Source of the DNA: Aurifilum marmelostoma
Taxonomy: Eukaryota; Ascomycota; Sordariomycetes; Diaporthales; Cryphonectriaceae
Reading direction: 5' to 3'
Length of the DNA stretch: 64,000 nt
NCBI GenBank assembly: GCA_027559495.1
Contig: JAMXSV010000015.1
Span: 248,001 to 312,000, forward strand
The notes below the pieces were generated by a model, which saw only the letters and a program-made list of their open reading frames with translations, was not told the origin of the DNA and did not search any database. This document shows positions 1 through 10,410 of this stretch, one piece after another (the stretch's first letter is position 1; every line of letters begins with the position of its first letter). Both the position numbers and the translations under genes were made by a program.

Positions 1-1696
1 AAGAATGTGACAGCACGTGCTATCCAAGATTATGGATATGCATAAAGTTGCCGCATTGCCGGCCTCCAGGTCTGTAATACATGCCGACAGTAGACAAGGT
101 ACTGTATGAGTACGTACGTAGTCAGACACACCCACAGAAAAGAAGAAGAAGAAAAAGAGAAAAAAAAGGGGGGGGGGGGGTAAATGCTTGCATGTATGCA
201 TGGATATATGCATGTACTATGATGGCATAGTAGTAGTAGAAAGAGAAAGAAGAAGAAGAAGAAGAAAAAAAAAGAAAAAGGGGGTCCTGCAGGACAGGGC
301 ATGGCTGTGCAGTGGCAGGGCGACAGGGGGGCCCCCCTCACTCCAGCAGCAATCATGAGACGCAGACGGTTTGAGCCCTCGACACGCGCCCTCGCAAGCC
401 GCGCTGCACACCAACCTGCGTCAAACTCGCTTACTTACCACCGCTCCTGGGGGGTGGGTTATCGGGATTTGCGAAACGGACCAAAAGAGAGAGAGAGAGA
501 ACAAAAAGGTTTAACGCCAAGCAACAGTGCACGCCAGAGCCACGGCAGACGAGCCATCCGGGATTAGGGAGATCAGGGTGATCATTGAGGATCATTGAGG
601 ATCATCTGGGAGATCGCAGACGGGAGATCGGCACACATCACCTGCCGTCATTGAAGCTTGGTACTCAGCAGCCGCCCGCCTTGTTGTCGGCCTCGTTTCG
701 AGATGCATGCATAGTATTATGTACTCTGACACTACCTAACTACAGCGTCTATTATGCAGTAATTATGTGCTGTACGGCCCCAGGAGAGACGAGAGAGGCA
801 GAGGAAAAGAGAGAGAGAGAGAGGAAAGAGAAAAAAAAGACGGTCCACCAGAGATAGTACAGCATACAGTACACCCCAGCATCATTATCCAACACAGCCA
901 TCCTGCATTGCATCTTTCCCCCCTGCCCTAAACAGGATCTGAGGATCTCCAAAACGTCTGGACTCCTAACCAAGAAAAACCCCCCCCCCTCCCCCCAGGG
1001 ACGAACCTCCTTGCGGCGGACGTGGGGCTCCTCGTTAGACACTTGTCTGCCTACAGCCTTTTTTGTTTCCTCGCTCGGCGTCACGGCATCACCACCTATG
1101 TCGTCCTCGCCCTCTGGTTCGTCCACCCCGAGAAACAACTGCTCCCGAGGTCTCCTCCTCCTGCGCCCACCACCCCGTCCACCACGGCCACTAATGCAGT
1201 CTCGTCTCAACATTGTTTACAGCCATGGGTCTTGGTCCCAAATGGCGACTGGAATCGGTTTGAGATGAAATTCGGGGTCACCGTTGACGGCATAGTCCCC
1301 CCCCCCCCCCCTTCTCTCGTCTCTGCAGACAGCGGCGAGACGCCGTGGGGACAGACACGGCCGCGGCAGAGCTTGACATGAAGGTTAAGTTGGGCTGAGG
1401 ACTCGACGACTATAAAGTATCGATGATATCCCACCTCAAGTGCTGTTCTTTTCATCTCATCTCATCATCATCAGCATCTTCAGCATCTTCAGTCTTTCAT
1501 TTTTCTTAAACTCTTCTTGACAACGATTGATTCGTTCTCTTCTCTCATTCACTTACTTTTCCAACTACTACTACTACAACTTGACTCAAGTTTTGATAAC
1601 TGTCTTTACCATAAAAAATCACTTTTGAATTTCTTCCATTCACACAAGAACAACCACTCCTTCTTTATTTTCCCCAAAAAATTCCCAAATTTCAAA
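1..1696. other. Upstream region of Egh16-like gene, no gene seen
   Basis: I see no supportable gene here. The stretch holds homopurine/homopyrimidine tracts (GA-rich near 130-290 and 780-840), G and C homopolymers (near 170, 980 and 1300) and a short direct repeat of GATCATTGAG around 580-605. The last 250 bases form the promoter and CT-rich leader of the downstream gene. Open frames here are short and low-complexity. Confidence 0.6.
1411..1416 (+). promoter_or_regulatory. TATA box of the Egh16-like gene
   Basis: TATAAA lies 281 bases before the chosen ATG, just downstream of a CTCGAC element and followed by a long CT/TCATC-rich leader typical of fungal 5' UTRs. Confidence 0.55.
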
Positions 1697-2527
1697 ATGT
1701 ACGCCCAGATCTCTGCCATCATCATCGCCCTGGCGGCCACCCCTCTCGTCTCCGCCCACGGCGAGATCCTCAGCGCGGTCGGCGACCTCGGCGGCAACGG
1801 CACCGCGCTCGGCATCAAGGGCGCCGTGGTCCCCGGCGAGGGCCCCAACTACCTGACCGAGGTGCAGACCACCGTCTTCTGGTCCAAGGACATCAACACC
1901 GACTACGACCTGGGCTTCACCGAGGGCGGCGTCGCGGGCAACGGCAACAACCAGCTCGACTACGTCCAGTACTCGATGGCCCAGAGCGGCAGCACCCTGC
2001 CCCAGGTCAGCAGCGGCGGCTCCGTCTCGGGCGTCTTCCACGTCGTCACCGACGACGGCTGCGGGCCCCTGCAGGCCGTCATCGACACCGAGGCCACCTC
2101 GCTCTTCAGCAAGGCCGTCGACGCAAAGGTCACCAGCGACGTCCCCTCCACCGGCGAGCCCGGCGAGTGCCCCACCTCGCTCGACAGCGGTGTCGACAGC
2201 AAGATCAAGAGGTCCCTCCGCCGCGCCCTGGTCAAGATGGGGCTGCTGTCCAAGAGGGCCAACAACGTCAACAAGAGCTACGTGAGTGTTCTCTTTTTTT
2301 TTTTTCTTTCTTTTTCTCTCTCTTTACTAACCATCTCTCAGTCCTACTCCGTGGAGATCCCCGCCGGAACCACCTGCACTGGCACCATCAACGGCATCAG
2401 CGGCCTCTGCCTGGTCAAGGTCTCCAACAACAACGCCAACGGCCCCTTTGGAGGTGTCGTCGTCGTCCAGATGTCCAACTCCACCACTGCCGCCCGCACC
2501 AAGCGCTCCACCTCCTTCACTGCTTAA
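1697..2527 (+). CDS. Egh16-like (GAS1/MAS1-type) secreted protein
   Basis: Two exons, 1697-2281 and 2342-2527, with a 60-bp intron (GTGAGT donor, TACTAAC branch point, CAG acceptor) that is a multiple of three and lacks a stop, so the unspliced frame stays open. The product is 256 aa with a signal peptide (residues 1-20) and a body resembling the Egh16/DUF3129 family, known from powdery mildew Egh16H and rice-blast GAS1/GAS2, which are expressed in appressoria. An earlier in-frame ATG exists upstream, but the ATG at 1697 places the signal peptide at the N-terminus and follows a CAAA context. Ser-Ala|His is the likely cleavage site. The mature chain has only two histidines (21 and 115). The C-terminal tail is Ser/Thr and basic. 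Biochemical function is unproven for the family; a role at the plant surface is inference. Confidence 0.85.
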   Translation: MYAQISAIIIALAATPLVSAHGEILSAVGDLGGNGTALGIKGAVVPGEGPNYLTEVQTTVFWSKDINTDYDLGFTEGGVAGNGNNQLDYVQYSMAQSGSTLPQVSSGGSVSGVFHVVTDDGCGPLQAVIDTEATSLFSKAVDAKVTSDVPSTGEPGECPTSLDSGVDSKIKRSLRRALVKMGLLSKRANNVNKSYVSVLFFFFLSFSLSLLTISQSYSVEIPAGTTCTGTINGISGLCLVKVSNNNANGPFGGVVVVQMSNSTTAARTKRSTSFTA

Positions 2528-3317
2528 TTCTCTGAAGGCGTCTTTTGAGTTGGGGACTTGGGAGTCCGGATTGAGGAGAGGGGAAAAAGTTTGTATGGGG
2601 TTGTGGTCTTTTTCTGGGGAGAGGAGGATGAGGAAGATGGAAGGTGCTGTGGTGTCTGGACAGGAGATGCTTGATATATCTAAGATCTGAGGCTGGTTCC
2701 GCATTTTACTTTCTATTTAGTGTAGTATGATTGAATGATGAGTATGGTCTCTGTACTTTCTGGTGTTTGTATGTTGTGATATTACCAGACAAGAACACCT
2801 TTCTTGCCTACTCAAAGTCTCATCACAAGGTTGAGTGAAAATGAATATTGTCAGCCATTCCAAGTCAACACGTCGAAAGTTTTTCACAGGCCACTTTTGG
2901 CATCAGATTATTCATTCAACAATCCTTGATATGACGACCAAACAAAGCTCAATATAGAGGGAGGGTTCACCTTCTACATACCTAGGGTAGGCTCTCACAA
3001 CAATAAATCCACCCCTTCGTCGAGATAAATTTTATTCACAATCATTCCTTCAGTGCTGTGACTGGACTTCCCAAGGGTTCCTTGGAAATAGTCCTTTGAA
3101 CTTCCACCAGTGATAGTCAACCTGAAAATATATTGTTATAGATATCTTACAAAGGCTTTGTCTACCCACACTTCTCACCTCAATATTGCCTCTTGAGAAA
3201 CAAGAACAGGACAGCACACTTTATGCACCACAAGTAAAGACAGTATACCCTACTCATACAAGTACACCTATCTAGTAATTATACAATATCTCTACCACTG
3301 GACCAAAGAGCCCACAA
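2528..3317. other. Intergenic between convergent genes
   Basis: This holds the 3' regions of the Egh16-like gene (left) and the GH92 gene (right). It is AT-richer than the flanking exons. I see no ORF or RNA gene. Confidence 0.6.
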
Positions 3318-6167
3318 TCATGACCACCCGCTCAGACTCCACGGCCTCTCCCCCACATCCCAACCCACCGGCTCGGTACCCATCTCAAACACCAGCTCCT
3401 CCGCCCCCACAAGCTCCCCATGGCTCAGCCACGCCCGGTCCAGCGCCACCCCGTCCAGCGTCACCCTCTGCGGGTAGAACCGATCCCCCGCCAGCCCCTC
3501 CGCCCGGACCGTCAGCGTCCGCTCCAAGCCCGTGCCCGCAAACAGCCGCACCTTCACCGCGCTGAACCGCGGCGCGCCCAGCAGGTACAGCGCCTGGCCC
3601 GCGACAGGGTACACGCCCAGCAGGTTGAACACCAGCCAGCTCGGCAGCGCGCCCGCGTCCGTGTTGCCGGGGTAGCCGTCGCGGGCGTCGCCGTAGAAGG
3701 CGTCGACGACGGCGCGGGTCTGGTTGGCGGTCTTCCAGTGGCGGCCCGGCACGTAGCTGTACAGGAACGGCATGGGGAACGAGGGCTCGTTGCCCGGGTT
3801 GAAGAGGGCCGTGCCGGCGTCGTTGTTGGCGTTGCCTGTGCCGGCCGAGGCGAGGCCCGGGACGAAGGAGGCGTCGAGGCGGCTGAGGAAGGCGTCGTCG
3901 CCGCCCATGAGGTGGATGACGCGGGACATGTCGTGCGGGGCGGCGGTGAAGGAGGTCTCCCAGACGCGGGCCTCGTAGATGTCGTCGCCCCAGCCACAGG
4001 ATGGTATGCAGACTACTGGGTCGTAGTTTGTGCTGGGGGAAATTGCTCTAGTCAGTGATTTTGTGTCTTGAGAAGAAAAAAAGAAGAAGATGAAAAAAAG
4101 GGAGACAAATCTATATACTTACAAATTGAAAATCCCATCTGCATTGCGTGGGCCGGCAAACCCAGTAAAGGTAGTATTCGCACCCCCACTCCCGTTCAAG
4201 GCAAGAGACGTATTCCCCTCCGGGTTCCACTGGTTCTCCCACCACCCAGCCCGGCCCAGATACCGAGCCTGCTCCTCGGCCGGCCTGTCCAGACCCTTCG
4301 CCACAGCCCAGAGGGCAAAGTCGTCCTGCGGGTACTCGAGCCCCCGCGAGATGCTCCTCGTGTGGTTGCGCGTGATGTACCCGAGGCGCAGGTAGTCGTC
4401 CAGGGCGCCGCGCCCTTCCTTTGTTGCGCCGTCAGAGGCGACCGAGTCTGCGTTGCGCTCGGGGAGGACCTCTGCGTCTTTGACCATGGCCCTGTAGGCC
4501 TCGGCCCAGTCGATGTCGCCCAGCTCTCCTAGCCCCGCCGTCGTGAGGTTGTTGTTGCGCACTGGCGACATGACGCTCTTGACAAAGGCGTCGCCGAGGA
4601 CGAGGTCGGCGTGTGTGCCGCCCTGCACTCGACCGTTCCAGTTGGCCGAGCGGCCGGCGGGGAGGAACCCCTCGAAGGAAAAGATGTTGATGAGACCCTT
4701 GACGACGCGGGTGTAGGTGCTGGTGAACAAGAGATGATACATGGGCATCAACGTCCGGTACGTATCCCACAGGGTGTAGTGGTCGTCATAGTAAGGGAAG
4801 CTGTCGTTGGACGGCCAGATGGGGTTCTCGCCCGTCTTGTCGGTGGGCATCAGGGCAGTCTGGTACAGAGCCGTGTAGAGCATCCTCTTGAGCGTGCTGT
4901 TCCGGCTCGCCGCGGTGCCGTCGTCGACAATCTCGACGGCGCTGAGGACTCTGTCTTCCCAGTCCTGTTTGGACTGCTCGACCACATCCTCAAAGGTCGT
5001 CGAGGCTGCTGGGATCTCGCTCTCGATGTAGCCGCAGGCGCTCTCGACGCTCATGTGCGAGATGCCGACCCTCGACTCCAGCACGGCTGTCGAGTTCGCT
5101 CCTCCTGTCGGTGTCTGCGCCCAGCTGAACAGCGCTCCCAGGCCCATCCTGTTGCCCGGCCCAGACTTGATGTCCGTGTCAGACCGCACAGAGGGACTGT
5201 CCGATGGCTCAGAGAAAATATCAAACGGCCAGCTGAATGTTCCCGCCCCCTCGACCCGGTCATACCCGACAGCTTCCACATAGGCATTGGTCGGCACCAG
5301 ACTCGACCCCAAAGGAACGCTGAAGTTGGCGCAAAAAAAGTACCTGGCCTCCTCAGCGTTGGCCCAGCCGCCCGTGTAGGTAGCGCTGCCATAGTACGAG
5401 GCCTGTTGCCCTTCGCTGCCGCCAGGGCGCACTTGCAGGTCGCCGCGGAGGAACTGCTGGGTGTAGCTCTGGCTGGTGGGATTTTGGGCGGGCAGCACGT
5501 GGGTTAGATCCACGAGGACGTGGGCATCGTTGGTGTTCTTTTGCTGTGTTGTGATATCAGTGCTGGAGGTGGTCATAAATGTGCTGGCATTTGACGACGA
5601 AGAAGATGGAGGGGAGGAGGGAAAGGTGTATCGCATGATGCCCGTGTGGTTCGAGGCCGTGATGTCGATCTGGACGCCGTCCAGCAGGGTCGTGGAGAAC
5701 AGGCCCACAGTGGCCGTCTCGCTCTCGAGGGAGCGGTTCTGCGAGTATGTCTTGTTGTCGGCGAGGTTGATGGCCTCGAGCGTCCCCAGCAGGGGCATCT
5801 GAGAGATAATCCCATAGGTCGGGTTGCCGCCGGTGCCGGTGAGGTGCATCATGGACACGCCCGTGACGTTGCCCAGGGGACTGTAGCCGGCATTGCAGTC
5901 CACAGCCAGGTCGCCCAGGCCGGTGTAGCTGGTGTCGATGCCGACCTTGGCCATCTGCCAGGGCCGAGCAGCGCCCGGGAAGGTGTTTCCGCCGCCTATG
6001 CTCGAGCCTGGTGTTGACCCTTCTGTGCCGATGAGGAGATCCACATGATCCGAGAGTCTTGCCGCCTCGGCCCCGCTGGTGGTGATGTCATGGAGGACAG
6101 CGAGGACAGAAGAAGCCAGGGCCAGAGGCTTCAAGGGATGACGACGGCGACGATGACGATGCATCAT
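3318..6167 (-). CDS. GH92 alpha-1,2-mannosidase family protein
   Basis: Exons on the minus strand are 6167-4123 and 4032-3318, with a 90-bp intron (donor GTAAGT, acceptor CCCAG) that joins Asn-Phe-Thr-Asn-Tyr-Asp-Pro in frame; 919 aa. GH92 enzymes are calcium-dependent exo-mannosidases that trim alpha-mannosides from N-glycans or mannans. Family landmarks visible in order are an N-terminal GSxxPGSSIGGGNTFPGAARPWQM block, TLWDTYRTLMPMYHLL, a GGTHADLVLGDAF block, GNEPSFPMPFLYSYV, and PGNTDAGALPSW, the segment aligned with the catalytic-base loop of characterised members. The N-terminus has a basic stretch then a hydrophobic segment (about 13-33), consistent with secretion or a signal anchor. 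It is single-copy here and convergent with the Egh16-like gene. Substrate linkage cannot be read from sequence. Confidence 0.92.
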
Positions 6168-6276
6168 GGTGGGAGGAATTGGGGGGGAGGGGGGAGGGGA
6201 GAGAGAGACAGGAAAAAGTCCTCTTCAAGACATGAAATGCCCGCAGGCTTGCTTGCTCCGATCTGGGAAATGGTCA

Positions 6277-6282
6277 TTTATA
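6277..6282 (-). promoter_or_regulatory. TATA box of GH92 gene
   Basis: On the minus strand, TATAAA lies about 110 bases before the GH92 start codon, a usual distance for a fungal gene with a short leader. Confidence 0.45.
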
Positions 6283-6436
6283 CCTAAATACTGGAAGGAA
6301 AATAAGTACTCCAGTACTCAAAAATGATGGCATCGTCAACACGCTAAGCATCGAGTAGCAACGAAATAACCTCGACGCCAACCTTGGAAGGACACACCAT
6401 CTCCGCATTTTTCCCCAGTCGACGATCCATCGTTGA

Positions 6437-6448
6437 CCCGAGTATAAA
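6437..6448 (+). promoter_or_regulatory. Orphan core promoter, CCCGAG-TATAAA
   Basis: The plus-strand sequence CCCGAGTATAAA closely resembles the CTCGAGTATATAA element found upstream of the oxalate decarboxylase and carbonic anhydrase genes. It points rightward into a stretch with no supported gene; the next plus-strand start codon I accept is the PLC gene about 1.4 kb away. A transcript from here would be non-coding, a short peptide or a long PLC leader. Confidence 0.35.
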
Positions 6449-7250
6449 AGCTGGAGCTGGTCCCCATCCCACTTTCTCGCCATCCCATGCCACCAGGCCT
6501 GTCCTCGGTGGGGCTCGGGTCTTGTTCTGCCGGTAGTTGAAGAGGTCAAGGTACGTAGGAATAATTAGCACATGTCAGTCTACTGCGAGCTGTAGAGGGA
6601 AGGCATATGTTTCTTGGATGTTATGTTTTAGCTCGACTGGGGGAGGGAGAGGGGGGGAATCTTGGGAGGCTGGACCTGGTCTGGTGCCTGTTGATCATCA
6701 TTTTGGCGCCTGACTAAGTACAGTAGCATCTATTAAATGTTTATCCAGGTCCGACGTTGAAATCATGTGCCGTTCCCGAGGACCCTGGGGACACGACCTC
6801 GGAGGCTGCAGCTTGCGGAGCTCTGTCATATTATAACCATCAAGACAGCAAAGGATGGAAGTGCCCACTGACCCTGTTCTCACTGTTGTTGCAAAAGAGG
6901 CCAGGATGATATGTATGTATATATACTCTCGAATCTTTATGTGCAAATGAGCAACAATACTCGACACATTTCTTAAAGAAGAGCAGTGAAAAGGAAAAAA
7001 AAGAGAGACCATACATATTGAGTCAAACACTATATATGGCCAGGATACTATAGCTCTAGTGTCGAACCGGTCTCAAGCCCGTCAGAATACTTATATATGC
7101 ACTTATAATAATCGGCAGCTGACAATCCTCGCAGCTTTTATGCGCTTGACTTGATGCAAACACGACCGACCCAGCGTAAGGTCTGTATATCTGTCCAGAT
7201 CCTAGAGTGACTGGCCTTGAACGACAGGAAGAGGCATAGAAAAGAAGACC

Positions 7251-7275
7251 AAAAAAAAAAAAAAAAAAAAAAAAA
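7251..7275 (+). repeat. Poly-A run (25)
   Basis: An uninterrupted homopolymer in the upstream region of the PLC gene. No flanking target-site duplication or retroelement body is visible, so I do not call it a retroposon tail. Confidence 0.8.
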
Positions 7276-7510
7276 GTCCACAGACCCAGAAACGGAGTTC
7301 CCACTTTAATTCCCGTTGGTGAGCTGAAGAACACCAACTTGGCGGTGAGGACAATGCCCAGAACCGTGCATCCCACCGTACCTTGGCGCAGGGGAACGAC
7401 CCCACCCAACCTCGAGTGCTGGAGACTTTTATTGGAGGACAGGGACCAGTCACGCCTGGCTATTACTCAACTGTGTGATAACAGTAGCTTCAGAAGCTGA
7501 AAAAGGGTGC

Positions 7511-7516
<6 letters not shown>

Positions 7517-7543
<27 letters not shown>
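7517..7543 (+). repeat. GT dinucleotide microsatellite
   Basis: About 13 GT units running into a GAGAGA stretch, upstream of the PLC gene. Confidence 0.9.
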
Positions 7544-7550
<7 letters not shown>

Positions 7551-7860
7551 AAAAGGTGGACGAGTTGAGAAGAATACAACATTGTCAAATCCCCCCGCCG
7601 GCTGAACGGCACGGTCAAGTCAGCATTCTTCTTTTTTTTTCTTCTTTCTTTTCTTTTTCTTTTACTACTTACTTAGCAGATACATAATATTAATAAGTAG
7701 TGGTGAGGAGAAGACCCGCGTCTTTTCTGGACAGGTGACACTTGGTTTATATTATCATTTGTCCCTCTTTTGTCTGCAGCCCACAAGAACTCTCATCACT
7801 CACTTCCAAACATCAAGGAGACAAGAGCACAGAATCAACCACGTCCAGCTCAGCTCGACC

Positions 7861-9657
7861 ATGTCTGAAGGAGGCATCTCTTCCGTCCTGGCCAGCCTCA
7901 ACCCCTTCGGGAGGGCCAGCCCGGCCCAGGACGAAGGCGGCGAGGAGATCGACGACACCACCATCGCGGGAGGAGGCCACTCGATCCGCGCCCGCGACCC
8001 CCTCCGCGTCAGCCACGCCCTCAAGTCCTTCCTCCTGGCCGAGGGCGAGCTCACGCCCGACGACCTGGAGGACGACACCGAGGAGGCGCCGAGCCAGGCC
8101 CTGCGCGCCCTGACGGACAGGCCTCACATCAGCGTCCCCGACGAGGTGGTCGACAGGTCGTACCCGCTGCCCGAGTACTTCATCAGCTCCTCGCACAACA
8201 CCTACCTGATGGCGCACCAGCTGTACGGCACCTCCTCCGCGGCGGCGTACGAGAACACGCTCAGGGCCGGGGCGCGGTGCGTCGAGATCGATGCCTGGGA
8301 CGAGGAGACGGACGCGGATGAGCCCAAGGTCACGCACGGGTACACTCTGGTCTCGCACATCCCGTTCCGGTCCGTGTGTGAGACGATCCGGGACATGGTC
8401 GACGAGGAGGAGGCGGCACAGCAGCAGCAGCAGCAGCAGCAGGACGGCAAGGGAGGGCGTCCAGCGCCCATCCTGGTGTCGCTGGAGAACCACTGCGACG
8501 CCCACGGCCAGAAGAGGCTGGTGGAGATCATGAAGGAGGTCTGGGGCGACCGCCTGCTGAGCCGGGAGGTGCGGGAGAAAGGCCACAGCGAGCAGCAAGG
8601 GGGCGAGCACGTCACCCTGGCAGAGCTGGGGTCCAAGATTATCCTGATTGTCGAGTTTCACATGCAGGGCGAGAAGGACATGTCCTCCGACTCGAGCACG
8701 AGTGAGGAGGAGGGCGAGGGCGCAGAGGATCCAGAAGCGGGCGTGGACAGACAGGCCCTGAAGGCCTACAACGACAAGAGGAAGGCCACGGGCGCGGGTG
8801 TCATCATCCCCGAGCTGGCTGAGCTGGGCGTCTACGCGCAGTCCGTCAAGCCTGTCGACAACACCTGGTTCGAGGAGGTGACCCTCAAGAACGGGCCCCG
8901 CCACCACCTCATCAACATGTCCGAGACGGGCCTGTTGTCGCTGATGCCGGAGCACACCCCCAAGATCGGCACGCACAACGCACACCACCTGATGAGGGTG
9001 TATCCCAAGGGCACGCGCATCTCGTCCAACAACATGAAGCCCGTGCCGTTCTGGGGCCTGGGGGCGCAGATCTGCGCGCTCAACTGGCAGACGTTTGGCC
9101 TGAGCCTGCAGCTCAACGAGGCCCTGTTCGCCGGCACGGACGGCTACGTGCTGAAGCCAGCCCCGCTGCGCCGCGGCGGTGACGGTTGTGCCGTGGCCAC
9201 AGGACGCCAGAAGCGCCTCCGGGTGCACGTCGCCGGCGCAACGGACATCCCGCTGCCAGATGGGCGCAGCGCAGACGACATCAAGCCGTATGTGACGGCC
9301 ACGCTGTACCACCCCAGCGACGCGCACAGCAGCGACGCCCCAGTCGCCAACAAGCGCAGGACCCACGCCTACCGGCAGCACAAGCTGGGGTTCCTGCACC
9401 ACGGCGAGAACCCCCCCAGGACGGACCCCGTGTGGGACGAGACGCTCGAGTGGGCATACGAGGACAGCGAGCTGGTGTTCCTGCGCATCCTGGTCAAGAG
9501 CGACGACGCCTTTGCCGTGAACCCCGTGTTTGCCATCACCACGGTGCGCATCATGTACGCGGCGCCCGGGTGGAATTTCGTGCGCATGCTGGACCTCAAG
9601 GGCCACGAGACAAAGTGCTCCCTGCTTGTCAAGTTCAGCGTGGTGGACGCGGAATAA
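7861..9657 (+). CDS. Phosphoinositide-specific phospholipase C (delta-like)
   Basis: Single exon, 598 aa. It hydrolyses phosphatidylinositol 4,5-bisphosphate to IP3 and diacylglycerol at the membrane. Domains: an N-terminal region without recognisable EF-hands (1-100), an X box (about 100-250), a short acidic linker rich in Ser/Glu, a Y box (about 315-430, with GLGAQICALNWQT and GYVLKP), and a C2 domain (about 445-580). Catalytic positions known in rat PLC-delta1 are visible: His112 and Asn113 in SSSHNTYL, Glu142 and Asp144 in VEIDAWDEE, His159 in THGYTL, and Glu209 in SLENHC. A polyglutamine tract interrupts the X box, encoded by a CAG repeat near 8420-8443. I chose the ATG at 7861 because upstream in-frame sequence has leader character and matches no family member I know. 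Confidence 0.95.
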   Translation: MSEGGISSVLASLNPFGRASPAQDEGGEEIDDTTIAGGGHSIRARDPLRVSHALKSFLLAEGELTPDDLEDDTEEAPSQALRALTDRPHISVPDEVVDRSYPLPEYFISSSHNTYLMAHQLYGTSSAAAYENTLRAGARCVEIDAWDEETDADEPKVTHGYTLVSHIPFRSVCETIRDMVDEEEAAQQQQQQQQDGKGGRPAPILVSLENHCDAHGQKRLVEIMKEVWGDRLLSREVREKGHSEQQGGEHVTLAELGSKIILIVEFHMQGEKDMSSDSSTSEEEGEGAEDPEAGVDRQALKAYNDKRKATGAGVIIPELAELGVYAQSVKPVDNTWFEEVTLKNGPRHHLINMSETGLLSLMPEHTPKIGTHNAHHLMRVYPKGTRISSNNMKPVPFWGLGAQICALNWQTFGLSLQLNEALFAGTDGYVLKPAPLRRGGDGCAVATGRQKRLRVHVAGATDIPLPDGRSADDIKPYVTATLYHPSDAHSSDAPVANKRRTHAYRQHKLGFLHHGENPPRTDPVWDETLEWAYEDSELVFLRILVKSDDAFAVNPVFAITTVRIMYAAPGWNFVRMLDLKGHETKCSLLVKFSVVDAE

Positions 9658-10410
9658 TGATAATAATTACTGTAATAATTATAGCAAACTTGATGATGAT
9701 GATAAGCGGGGAGGAACCCCGGAGAAGGAAGCTCGCGGCGTGGTGAGAAGAGGGCCCTCTTCCCACTTCTTCCTTTCTCCTCCCAGCTCCTCCTTGAACA
9801 ACCCGCCAAGATAATAATACCATCCCATGCCGAATATGCCACAGAGATGCCCAGTTTCCAGTTCACTCCGAAGAAATTGGTCCTTTATTGGGATAAGTGC
9901 CTTGGCAAGAGGTGGACCACCCACATTCCCCCCCCCCCCCGTCTGACTTGCCCTTCCCAGCCTGTCGAGTCTTGAATTCCACAAATGACAAGGCAGAGAG
10001 GCTTGAATAGCCTCTTGTTTGCTTTCTCTTATCCATGCACTGCAGGTGAATTTTTGTTGGTTTATTTGCGCGGCCCGACTATTGAACTCGTGACCGGTGG
10101 TTGAGGATCCCAAGGCTTTATTTTATCGTGTTTCTAGCCGCACGAATGGGCATGCTGCAGTCTTTTTTTAGTTCTTTTTATTTATTTTATGCTTCCAAGA
10201 CAGGTAACTTATAGTAATCACTAGAGAGACAAACAACTGGGTTGACGATGCTGCTGGCTTGGAGGACTATTAATAGAGGCTTGTGCCCTTTTTCCTCTGG
10301 TCTGGTTTTCCTCCTCTGTTGAATCTGATAATTATCCCGTCTCTCTTTGAGACCTCAGTTCAACAAGCATCATAATCATCAACATCCCATAAAAATCCAA
10401 ACACACAAAG
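9658..10410. other. Intergenic, PLC 3' end and GH43 promoter
   Basis: It holds TAA/TAATAAT-rich 3' sequence just after the PLC stop and the GH43 upstream region. A C homopolymer lies near 9930. I see no gene and no clear TATA box. Confidence 0.55.

Larger units (their letters stand above)
6168..7860. other. Intergenic between divergent GH92 and PLC genes
   Basis: This is a shared upstream region of 1.7 kb. It contains a minus-strand TATA for GH92, a plus-strand orphan TATA, a 25-A run (7251-7275), a GT microsatellite (7517-7543) and the CT-rich PLC leader. I see no convincing coding region. Confidence 0.6.

Noticed and set aside
4611..5507. 298-codon frame antisense to GH92
   Set aside because: Antisense shadow without motifs; the sense frame has clear GH92 blocks.
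7251..7275. Poly-A run as a retroposon tail
   Set aside because: No upstream element body or target-site duplication seen; homopolymers are common throughout.
7813..9606. 597-codon open frame antisense to phospholipase C
   Set aside because: A shadow of a GC-rich, third-position-biased gene; no domain, and the sense strand has a complete PLC.
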